The position numbers were made by a program, and so were the translations under genes. A stretch of 64,000 nt of DNA from Acanthaster planci (lineage: Eukaryota; Echinodermata; Asteroidea; Valvatida; Acanthasteridae): positions 7,659,586 to 7,723,585 of the forward strand of contig NW_019091362.1 in assembly GCF_001949145.1 (NCBI RefSeq). The letters run 5' to 3'. Positions 23,601 to 35,600 of this stretch are shown here, in pieces. Position 1 is the stretch's first letter. Each line of letters starts with the position of its first letter. The notes beneath the pieces are model-generated. The model was not told the origin of the DNA. It ran no database searches and worked only from the letters and a program-made list of their open reading frames with translations.

Positions 23601-26600
23601 GGCACAGTGCTAGGTATCTCTCATATGACACTGCTGTCACCAGCACAATGGATGTAAAGTAGCAGATATTAACAATAGTCCAGAAACTGATGCAGTCTGC
23701 CGTGTTGTCAAACGGCCAGTGAAATATCACAGGGGATGCCGTGTACCTTGAGATGTGGTACCAAGAGTTCATAGTGACATGGAAAAGGTCAGCCACTGCC
23801 AGGGCTGCCAGGTACAGGTTGGTGTCGGATCGCATTTTGGGAATGCGGAAGACGACATAGAGAAAGGTAGTGTTGTTGATGATGCCGAGGCTTAGAATGA
23901 TGGGCAAGACTATGGTAATGATAGTGGTATCCACAGGAGTGAAAAGCCAGTCAGAGACGTCCTCCTCACTGATGTTGTAAATGTCTTGTGGGCTGCATTC
24001 ACCAGAAGTCACACCGGCACCCATGTTGTTGATTGTTCACTAGAGACACAAGTGAAGTTTCTTGCACGTTTGTTGACTGGACTGTTCTGTGCTTGATTTT
24101 CTAGCTGAATCATTGACTTCCAACTGGTCACAAGCTAACTTATCTGCATTCATTCAGGCATCATCTGATCCTTGCTCTGTGTTTCAACATATATTTCTTA
24201 ACTTGCCTTATAGTTGGCTGTTCCACTTTTCTTTAAAGTTCTGTATCAGCTATCACAAATGTGAAGCAAGTCGGTTGGAAAGCACAGACAAAAACGGTGA
24301 AGACACTGCAGCAGAGATTTAGAGGAACTTCACAGGAACAATATGGCATTAAACCAACGCATCAGTTGCAGATGCATTGCATTTGACCAATGGCTAAATA
24401 GTCTCTGTGGCTAGAAACCCCCAAACTGAATTGTTGGAACAAATGTTTCCTATTCTAGGGTAGAAGAATTCTGAAATTTAACACCACTGTACTTAGTGAC
24501 AGATTAACAGAATCTCGCCATCCATCTACTGTGTGAGGGAATTGTGGGAATCTTATTCATCAGTCCACGTAGTGTTTCGGAATGTTGTAGTCATTCTTTA
24601 TTGTTAGTGAGATTTTAGCCTTGTGTTATATGTCGTACTGATTGCCCCAAACTAACCGGTGCAGTTGGTGTGACCTCAAAGGCCCATGGTACACTTATTA
24701 AAATAGATATCGTTGCCAACCTCAGTTACCCCAGCACCACTCTCAATTCTATAAAACCTTTAGTGATTTCAGAGCACACTGTCAAGTCAGTACAAGTACA
24801 TATAAGCTTTGATTAATAAAGGCAAAAAGTTAAGTGAATTAATTCCTCATTTGGTGTAAAAATACACCTTTTTAGGAATCAACTCTTAATGGCAGTATAG
24901 TATATTTTATTCATAGTAATGCAGTATTTATGTTTTAATTTTCTGTGTGAGAATAATTTTAACTCTTCATGAATGATTGGTTTACTTTTCCTATTGACAG
25001 CCAGCTACAGGTCTAGTGGCTATTTGTTGCTGTGGCATGTAGAGTGAGCACACCCCAGTGATAAAAAAATTATTGGCAATGTACCAAGGTTCATTACAGT
25101 CACTGTTACTAATTGTAGGGAATCTTGGAAAAAATTCCTTTTAAAATATTCCTATTACTGTGCAAAATCATTCAGTTCAATTTGTCTGCCGTTAAACACC
25201 CATGATCTTGTCAATTTACACTACCTGAACCCTACCAGAATGAAAGTCTTGAGTGTGACAATTGGAAATGCAGTTCTAAAATAGCAGTGTGCTTTCTTCT
25301 TCGCAAATCTAGTTCAACTGTCATTTGTTCGCATTTCAGCCAGTTGCATTCCCTCCGCTTATTGGTCGTGTGGTTTCACAATAGCACTCCATCAAGATGC
25401 AGTTGATGTCACCTGTTCAGGTTTTGCGGGTTTATGTTGTAGCCAGCTAGTTACACAAGGTTAGCAACAGTAGCAGCATATGATAGAGTGGCAGATCTCT
25501 GTTGTCAGATCCGATCCTTGCAGCAACAAAAAGGCTTGGATCATTGCAGCCCAGTATTGCTGGTTGACTTCACTGTAAATCACGGGATTCACAATACTGT
25601 TGATCAGCTCAGGAATTGTGATCAGCCAAATTTCCTCACTCTGAAGAGTTGTTTTCGATGCTTGCTAAGATGTAGATCCAGTCAGAGAAAGCGAGAAAGG
25701 GACTGACTGTGTATCTTGACAATTAAGATGCTGTTTACATTGTGTTGGATCTGAATTGCCTTCTGTGCCTCTTGCATTCCTTGGCTAATATCTTTCCTTC
25801 TTTTCAACTTCCTTATGATTTGCTCATACATGTACAAGTTGGCCACCATTGTTACAAACCAGGCAATACATGATAATGGATAAGTGTGGTATCGTGCATT
25901 TGGGTCAAAGCTGTTTCAGAATGGATTTGTAGATGGGAAATCTTCAAACCTGTCATTGCCTGTTCAATGGAGACACCTTCCTTCAAAGTTTCCTGGGCGG
26001 ATTGATCCTAATGTTACCAAAAACACAAAACCTGTCTGCCAGCAAACCGCAATTATTCTTCAATAGTTGCTCCTCTGCCTGCAAATTTTGAGATGCCTTA
26101 CTAGGTGGCACAATGCCTAACTGGGTGCATAATGCTTCACATGGTGGCAGAATGGCTCACTGGGTGGCATATTGCCTCACTGGTTGGCACAGTGCCAAAT
26201 ATATCTTAAAAGATACTGCAGTCACTGACACAATGGATGCATAGTAACAAGCTGTAATGGCTCTCAAGAAATTGATGCAGTCTGTCAAGGTGTAAACCTC
26301 GAAGGTAATGTCATGGGAGATGTGTGTGATAAAGAGACTGGAATTATGTACTGAAGGTCAGAAACTGCTCAGGCTGCCAAGCACAAGTTTGTGCCTAATC
26401 ACATTTTGGGAATATGAAGCACGATATACAGAAAGGAAGTGTTGCTGATGATGCTGAAACCCAGATTGATGGGTTAGGCTGTGGTAGTGATAGCTATGTC
26501 TCCAGGAGTGTGAAGCCAGTCAGAGACACTCTCCTCGCTGATGTCGTAAATGTCTTGTGCATTACATTCACCAGATGTTACACCTGCAGCCATACTTTTC

Positions 26601-29600
26601 ATCCGAGATGCAAGTTGTGCAAATTTACTTGTACTGTGACTAATTTTCCAGCTGAATCACTGACTTCCTTTAATTTGTTGTCCAAGTAGTCACAAGCTAC
26701 TAGTAACTCATCTGCAGTCCTTAAAGGCGTGATGTGTTTCTATCCTTGCTCTTTGATTCGACATATACTGTCTCACCATGCTACGTTATTATCTGGTGCA
26801 CTTGTCTCCAAAGCGCTGTATTGGTTAAAACGGAGAACACACTGCAATTGGGATTCAGAGAGATTTCACAGTACATGTAACAACATGGTATGCAACCAGA
26901 CGGTCAGTTTTTGTAGAGCCAACACCCTTGACCAATAGCAGCGTAGTCTCTCTAACTGGAAATGCCCTGATGTAATTGTTTAAATAAACTGTAAATGTTT
27001 TGCCTTAAGCTCTCAAGAGCACCTGTACCTTACCGAGTGATTCATTAACTTATCCTAACCAGTAATCCATACAGTGTGTATGGTGATGTAAGGAATCAGG
27101 TAATGTAAAGAAATTTGTCATTCCATACAGCACTTGGAAAAGATGAACTATTCTTTCGTTTTTGGTGAAGTTAAGTTGTGTGTTGTAATTTGAATCGATT
27201 GCTTCAATTAGCTTGGGCTATTACAGTGAGTGATACATTAACTTACCCTAACCAGAAACCCACACAGTGTATATGGTGATGTAAGGAATAGGTAATGTAA
27301 TGAAATTTGTCGGTCCATATAGCACTTGGAAGAGATGTACTCCTCTTTTGTTTTTAGTGAAATTGAGATATGTGTGGTAATTTGAATCAGTTGCTTCAAT
27401 TAGCTTTGGTTGTTTGTCCCAAATTCTCAGAGACAAATTTAAAGTACATCATAGATCACATTGCTAGCTTAAGTGGCTGCAAATGTCACCCTCAATCCAA
27501 TTTAGCCTTTTGCGAGTTAAATTTGAATAATATCTGGTGCACTGAGTTATCTGACTGCACATAAACATGACAATTTGAGTTCCTCAGACTAAAGACACAG
27601 TTGCCATATCATGTGATTCGGGGCAAGCATTCCCATAGCGACCACCATCTCTGGAATGGACTGGTTCCTTTGTGCCCTTCTTATCCATTGAGAACAGTGT
27701 ATTGTTGCAAGGCGTCTCTTATGTAACTAAGCAAAAGCTTGCCCCGAATCACAAGGTATAGCAACAGTGGTTTTATTAAGGGAGAATTCAAGTTGTTATG
27801 TTCACATGAATTAAAAGAACTCAGCGTACCAGATTTGGGTCAAAGTTAACTCACAAAAGGCTTATTGAAAACAATGTTAAATGGAATCACAACAGTGGTT
27901 ATTATCTAAGAGACTGCGGAAAGCGTGACATCCTAGTTCACAAGTGAATTAGTGGGCTTGGATGATTAATGACCAGACCCAAATAAAATCAATTCCAAGT
28001 TCCACATGAGGATCATAGTCTGACTTTTTTGAAGAATTAAATCTACATAGCAGCGTATCTTGGCTAGAGAATACTCTACGATAGTCTCAGATCTGGCATT
28101 TACAAATATGGTGGTTTCACAGCAATATACAACAGCTAAGCCCTACAATGTTCACAGAGCATATTATTAGCGGTGAATTTTGTCACAAATGAAGAACAAA
28201 TGGAGCAGTAATGGAGACGGAAGGGGTGTCTGCCTAAAAGTGATTAAATGGGAGGGGGGGGTGAGCACACCGGTTGCCCTCCTCTGACTTAGGCTAGTTC
28301 CGTGGCAAACCAATTATATTTATGGGGGGTAGCCATCATCCACTAATATAAAGCATGACGTCCTGTCTGGGATTCCCGTCTAGGTTTAGATGGAGCAGGC
28401 ATGTGACTGTTAAGTTTTGTACAGTAACCAAAGTTTTGCAAAGGAGGAGCTCAAAGTGCAAGAAAGTACCAAGAAAAGTGAAGATCTTTTTCTTAATTGT
28501 GATGCACGTGGGGAAATCTGTCAACAAGGAGCACTTTATATGTGCCCAAGTTTCTCATCGGTAACAGTACTTGAAAATCAGTGAATGGTCCAGAAAATGT
28601 TTGCTGGTTTCAGAACTTCCCAGAAATACTTTAGTTGTGACCTGGTGGCTCCTGGAATGACTGAGATCTCTCAAAGTAATCAGCATCTTGTAGGCTGGGA
28701 ACCAGACTACCTCTGAATCTACTACTGATCTGACATTTGGGAATACCAGCAGACTTTAGAACCAGGAACCAGAATATTTTGAAATTTCAAAGCCACTGAG
28801 CTTACAGGTTGATATATAGAGATTAATGATGCTCACTGGCTAGAGCTCAATATTGGCTGACGAATTGTGGGTTATAGGCAAAGGCACATTACAGTCAGTG
28901 TAAAAAAATGTTTAGAGATTTAAGTTGGGAAATATTGCTTAAAAATTTTTTTATTGAAAAATCATGAGGTAAAAACTCAAATGTCAAACACCCATTCATT
29001 TAATAAATTACATTACCTACATCCTTTTAAAAGAAGTGAGTAAGACTTCTGTTGATATAGTTCAGGAGTCTAATTTACTAATTACAATGGTAAAGTAGAC
29101 TCCCACTCTGAAGTATCAACCATGAAGTGTCCTCGATGAATCCAGTTTGAATGTAATTTGACATTTAAGCCGGTTAAATCCCCTTTTTTTGAAGTTCGTT
29201 GTCACCAAAGCTGTCAAATGTGACCAGTGGCTGTCAGTGATTATGAATTTGCAGGGCTATCAAACTTGTATGACTCATGACTCGGACTCAGACTTAAGTC
29301 TGGCTCAAGTCACATTTTAGGGACTCGGACTCCCGTTACTTTGACAAATGACTCTGACTTAGACTCAACGCTGCAAACTCGGACTTGGACTCAACCTGCA
29401 TGACTCTTGACTCGGCAGATATTACATCATTCCGTTGTTTTCTTTTCACTGAGCAGAACAGCGCCTGATATGGCGCACTCGGTGCACTCGTGGGTGCCAA
29501 TATATTAATTAGGGACATCAATGTACCAAAACATGTACCCCATCCAAAGTTGATTCTGCATAAATACACGACGATATATTCAATCTCAGACTGTTCTTGT

Positions 29601-32600
29601 CGGACACAGACTGGTGCCCTGCCAAGCATAAGCTTTCAGTAATGTGTATTTTTGTTCGAAGAGTCTCAGTTGCAGCTGGTAATGGCTCTGACGATCTGAT
29701 GTCAGGTGAGTCTGTGCATTTGTGAAAGCACAAAGATTGGTCACGGCATCCATAACGTAGTCAATTTTGGGTTAATCAGTTTAAAGAGAAATGCAGACAG
29801 AAGATCAAGCGCAGAATGCACATTCTGCAGGAGAATAATAGAGGGAGAATGTTTCATATCTGCAAATGGAACATTTAAATGTCATCATCAAAGATACATG
29901 TATGTTGATGTGTATTTCTCTTTTTGGTACTTCTGGTCATGTAAATAGTCCATACAGATTTCTGCTCTTTATTCAATATTTTTCAAAAGCAAATTTATAT
30001 TAGCTGAAAGAGAGTCAAACAAGCTACAAAGTGACGCAAAGGTTTCTCTCTGAAGATATAGTTTTGCTTTTGAAAAGTTGTTTTCTTTGGTTCACATGTT
30101 ACCCAACTGTTATAAGTTTACCTTTCTTTGAGAAAAGCAAAGGTACCTACTTCAGCTGAATATATGGTAAAACTATTCAACATAATTTTTGGGGGAGGGT
30201 AACATTATCTCGTTAGATACTACTACACTGATTAAGAGCATAATATTGAGGGGAAAAATGATAAAATGTCTGGGTCTTAAACCACAGTGACGTCCATCAT
30301 AAAGCAGTGTACAACAAAAAATACACAGATTGTTAAAAAGAATGCAACTGAATGCAATAATAAAACACAGCCAAGTAAACTTTAAAAAATTAAGTGATAA
30401 AAGTAATGGTTGAGAAGACAAATCAATTTTTCGTTGAATTTCGGTCAAGCAGGTTACAGATTTTGTATACTGATCTTCCACAATGCACAAGATGTTGATT
30501 TGCATAACTTAGTGACATAAGAAGGCATAGTCCCTGATGCATTTAACATAACCCCAGGTCACGGACTACTGGGAGAGAATGTATACTGACCTCCCCCCCC
30601 CCCTCACAGAGCAGACCTGTGGAGGATCCCTAGCAAATTTGGAAGAAACCTCAGATTTACTGTCATTCTGTCTGTCAAGATGTCTGTCAGAGTGAATGAA
30701 TAACTCTCTGTAGCAGCCAATTCTTGGTTTGTGACGAGTTGATCTCTGGTAGCAGTCCTTGTGATTTGGAAATTGCAGGCGTGCAAAGAAACCACTCCTT
30801 TCCAGGTGTGCAATTTTTCTAGGAGTGTGATTTTTAAACAATGAATCAAAGCCTTGGGTCAATCAAGACACAGTAAAATTGGGTCAACATTACATATAAA
30901 CCATCAACAAAACCAACAAGAAATAATGCAACAGTTTCAGAATACACCTGATTACTTCAAGCAAACTGGAGGGGATACCAGTATGTCCAATACTTGTAAA
31001 AAGAATCAAGGTTTTCTGACGGTCATAAAATCATGCCCCTTCCATAATAGCACCCTCAACGGACCATTCAGAGCTCCTCTTACTGAGCCACAAGATCACT
31101 CCAATATTCTCCATTAAATTTTTCCAATAAATCTCCTGATTTTCCTGAGGTTTCTTTTTCCCAAATCTCTTTCCTGTGAGTTATTTCCCTTCATAACACT
31201 AAAAAATTTAATGGGAAACATCACAACGTTTACGTGTCTGCACACAAAGATCTGCTGTGATCCACGCTGGCATGATCTCTCCATGGCTTTCACGCACTAC
31301 ATGTACTTGGTGCATCATGATTGACTGGTCTGGTCCCAGTCTCAACTTCAAAGGAATTTGTTAGTTCACCATGCATAGGGTGTGAGAGCCTGCGACTGCG
31401 TCATGAAAGCTTGTTGACTTCTGGAGATTATTTTGTGCAGATGGGAGTAAAAGCCCAGATATTTTTTCCGAAAAATGCCGTTGTTGTGATCGGAAAAACT
31501 TACAGTACAGACATCTCCACGAAATACTTGGGAGAATCAGGGAATTCATTGGAAAAATTTGACTGAGAAGTGGTGTGACTTCGTGGCACTGCGTGTGACG
31601 TTTACAAGCTCGTAAAGCCATGTACAGGCTGGTGTATGTAGCATTACACATGCAGCAACGGTTGCTGCAGCGCTGTGCGACATGGGTGTGCTGAATGATT
31701 GTACACTGACAGAGCTGTCATGCAAAACTGTTTCGCAGGGAGAATCAAAAATGATTCTGTCTTCACTAACTGTTAGGTAGGCCTAATGTTTGATTTCTCT
31801 TTGTTTCACTTTTCTCACAAATGGCAAAGTATAATTATAAAGTAAACTTACGCCAAGGAGTGCGGTACGGATGGTTTCAGGCGTGCAATTATTTGCACTT
31901 CTCAGGAAGCTTTTAGGCGTGTGATGCCGTGGGAGTGCGGTCGCACACCTTAAAACGAAAGGACAGCGGTAGTAGAATCCAACATGAAAAATAGGAACAA
32001 TGTGGAATCATCCAGAAAAAATTGAAGTCTATCACAGCAACAGGTCTGTATATTAAAATCAGTGATGTTCATTAATAGAAGCTTCACATTGACCAAAACA
32101 TAGGTACCGGTAAATACATATCTATTATAGTCAGTTTCTCTGTTTACAGGAATTGAAAATTATTTGTTTTTAACTGTACACTCAAAGACCTTAGATCTCA
32201 ATAAGCGATACCATCTGTATCTTACTGGAATAACAGAGTGAGCAAGACTAGTTTGGTTTCGTTAGACATTCGATGGTGGGGTAAACTGGTTAAGAGGTCT
32301 CCTTTATAGCGATGACTGCTGGAGAAGAAAATCAGATCAGTATCCTGTACGCTTTGCAAGGCCAGTTGTTGAGGTAGAGTTTGATGCACTTTAGGCAAAG
32401 TTTGATTTTCACTGTTAAATTAAATTGGGGTTTCATGAAGACAGTTGTTTGGGTAGTTGTTACAGGAGCCGCGATGAGTGCGGGTTTGGATAGTTGCATT
32501 GCCTCGATTTGCTACACCAGCATTGTTTTGTGAAATAACATATTCCTTTCGTTTGACCTGATCCTTGCAGCAATGAAAGGCTTGAACCATTGCAGTCCGA

Positions 32601-35600
32601 TATTGTGAGTTAACCACTCCATAAATGAGGGGATTCACTATAGTGTTCATCAGCTCTGGAATAGCAACAATCCATTTTTGAGTTGTCCTTGTAGCATCCC
32701 TGAAATGATTCGGGTTGTTGGTTAAAATGCAGATCCAGTTAATGAAAGCCAAAACAGGACTGGATGTCTGGCAGAGGAAAAATACAACTCCATTGACAAT
32801 CAGCATCTTGGCTACATGGTTTCGGATCTGAATTGCCTTCTGTACCCTTTGCATGCCTTGGCTATAAAGACCTTTCCGTTTATTCAACTTACATAGTATC
32901 TTCACGTACATGTACAAGTTGGCCATCATGGAGACAAGCCAGGCAATGCATGTTAATGGATAGGCATAGTATAGGACATTTGGGTCTAAACTGTTGCAGT
33001 TTGAGTATGCAGATGGGAATGCTTGATATTTTTCGTCGTTTGGCCATTGGAGACAAGTGACATGGTGCCTTCCTAAAAGAATAGTCCCAGTTGGAACTGA
33101 AAATACAAGTCCTGTCAGCCAGCAGACAGCTATAATTTTGCAGGTTCTCTTCCGCCCACGAATTTTGAGATGTCTCATTGGGTGGCACAATCCCAGGTAT
33201 TTCTCATAGGAAACTGCAGTTACTAGTGCGATGGATGTAAAGAAGCACATATTAATAATTGTCCAGAAACTGAGACAGTCTGCCGAGTTGTCAAATGGCC
33301 AGTGATTTGACACATTGGATGCTTTGTAGCGAGTGATTTGGCACAGAGAGCTCATTGAGACGTGCACAAGGTCAGCCAGTGCCAGGGCTGCCAAATACAG
33401 GTTGGTGTCAGATCGCATTTTGGGAATGCGGAACACTACATAGAGAAAGGCAGTGTTATTGATGACGCCGAGGCTTAGAATGATGGGCAAGACTATGGTA
33501 ATGACAGTGGTATCCACAGGAGTGAAAAGCCAGTCAGAGACGTCCTCCTCACTGATGTTGTGAGTTTCTTGAGGGCTGCATTCACCAGATGTCACACCGG
33601 CACCCATGTTGTATACCTTTCAATAGGAACACAAAGTAAACTGTCTTGCCCACTTTCCTATTTAACCCTAACAGTCCCAAATCTTCCAATTTCAAAACAA
33701 TTTTACATACACCCTTGGGGGTTAGGGTTAATGTGTATTTCAATTGATGTTCTTTGTGAATCGCTGGCCTTCCCTCAAGATTTTGTCCAAGTGGTCACAG
33801 GCAAAGTCATCTGCAGTCATGCAAGGTGATATTCCACTGTCCCCTTTACTGCTTTAAGTTGAAAGCACGATGTTGTTCGTCAGAGGTTACAGGGGAGATT
33901 CAAGATTTCACGATGAGAATGTGGCACTTAACCAGCAAGGTGGTAGCAGAAGATGGAGCCCAGTTGACCAACAGCAGAACAGTGTTTCCTGCTGGAAGTG
34001 CTGAGTTTGGATGTTTTATACCCTAATCAGCTATGCAGTTTTCCATGACATAGCACATCACAAACCCTTGCACCACTCCATACAAAGTGATCCATTAACT
34101 AAGCTAAGTCATCCATTAAATGTTTTAAGTTAATTTTGGTGATTGGATTTATAGTTCATTTCTCATTGTGCTTTCCAATTGTGTACTCATTCTTTACGAC
34201 GCTGAAGTTGAACATTTTTGAATTGATTGCCACGGTTAAGCTGGGGCTTTGGACGTGATCATGAGGCCTGGAAGCAGATTTAAAACAGATCATTTTTTTG
34301 CAGCCAAAGTGACTGCAAATGCTACCCTGATGCTTTAAAGTACAAAATTTATAAAAATTAAAATGTGATTGATGCCCGAATCTTTATAAGTTATCAGTAT
34401 TGTAGAGACTGACAAAAGCATGACTCAGTAATCATAAAATGGCGAACATGATGATTATCAAAAGGAAGGGGGAAAGGAGGAGGCCCATCGTCAGTCAATA
34501 GGTTGCAGTTGAGAGGCAGAATTATTACAGCCGACTTGACAAACAGCTCAAGTTCTCTCTAATTAAATTATTTGAACCAACTGTTCAGTTTTCAGGGGAA
34601 AGGGAGAAAGGGAGAAGATCCATTAGCTGTGCAAATTAATTTGTGAAGTGCATAACTTAATTTGGTGTATTTAATATCTAATTCCAACTCGTGCTTGCGA
34701 ATAATACTTTTGTCTTTTTCGTCTCAGAAATTGAGCCGTGTTGATTGATGGGGATCAAGCACCACGGTGGAACTAGGGCTCTTGATTTTAGACCCTCATT
34801 CTTGCCCAGATCTAATTTGAAATAGAGAAATATGGGAGGGCTGCATAGCATCGTGATCAGAATATCGGCAGGAATATAATATCAAATCAGTGCTCTGAAT
34901 TACTTGATTGCTGAGCTTTTGGTAACTAAGTACCTTCTTCAGGGCAAGCAGATCTGCTTGCCTTGAAGAAGGTGCTCGGTTACCAAAAGCTCAGCAATCA
35001 CATATTTCAGAGCACTAATCTAATTTAAAATAGATCGGTTGCCCAGTTCAGGTACATGTAGTACGTTCCAGATTAATTAATTGTGGAGAATGTAGTCTTG
35101 ACAAGTTTAGTGCCTCGTGCAGTACTGGTAAATAAGTAAAAAATAAGTTGATGGCTTTTGGCAGATGGTACTCTCTAAACCCAATGAGAGTGAATGTACC
35201 ATCTTTTCAAGGAGGCTGTGTACCATTTTGTGATTGACCCTGCATAGTCCACGACTTCCTGTATATAAGTATATATCTGGGCTCTCTTCTAAAATGCTAT
35301 CAATGATGTGTGTGCTCAGATCCTGAACGTTATCTTTCCATGATACTTTTTGAATTCCAGCTAGCGCTATTTGTCACATTTGACTGTTGCTGATTGCAGA
35401 TTAGCAGAGCAGTGTTGAAGCCCCTCAAATCTTCTAACCAGTACCCTACACTGACATGTGAAGTAATCAGTAATTTCATTTCCACAGAAACTGTCTTTAG
35501 ACCTGAAAAGTTACCTTTTCCCAGAATATCTCCATCAGGATAAAAGGTGATACCTCTGCTACCCGAATCCTTTCTGACTTGAAAGTGGTAAGGAAATTAA

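Larger units (their letters stand above)
22720..28050. repeat. Segmental duplication, block B (two receptor units)
   Basis: The counterpart of 15.4-19.5 kb: intact receptor, spacer with the AGCCAGCTACAG motif (about 25.0 kb), pseudogene, then the matching flank to CATAGTCTGAC (about 28.02 kb). It is longer because it also holds a 193-bp tandem duplication (27,035-27,415) and a 357-bp foldback insertion (27,505-27,861), both absent from block A; conversely, block A lost about 609 bases from its first receptor. Confidence 0.7.
28050..32419. other. Array spacer upstream of duplicated block B
   Basis: Contains the orphan unit fragment at 29.1 kb, the GACTCGG repeat at 29.26-29.42 kb and two similar GCAGGCGTGCAA / TCAGGCGTGCAA pieces (about 30.78 and 31.88 kb). 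No supported gene was found. Short open frames on both strands lack domain or codon-like character. Confidence 0.5.
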
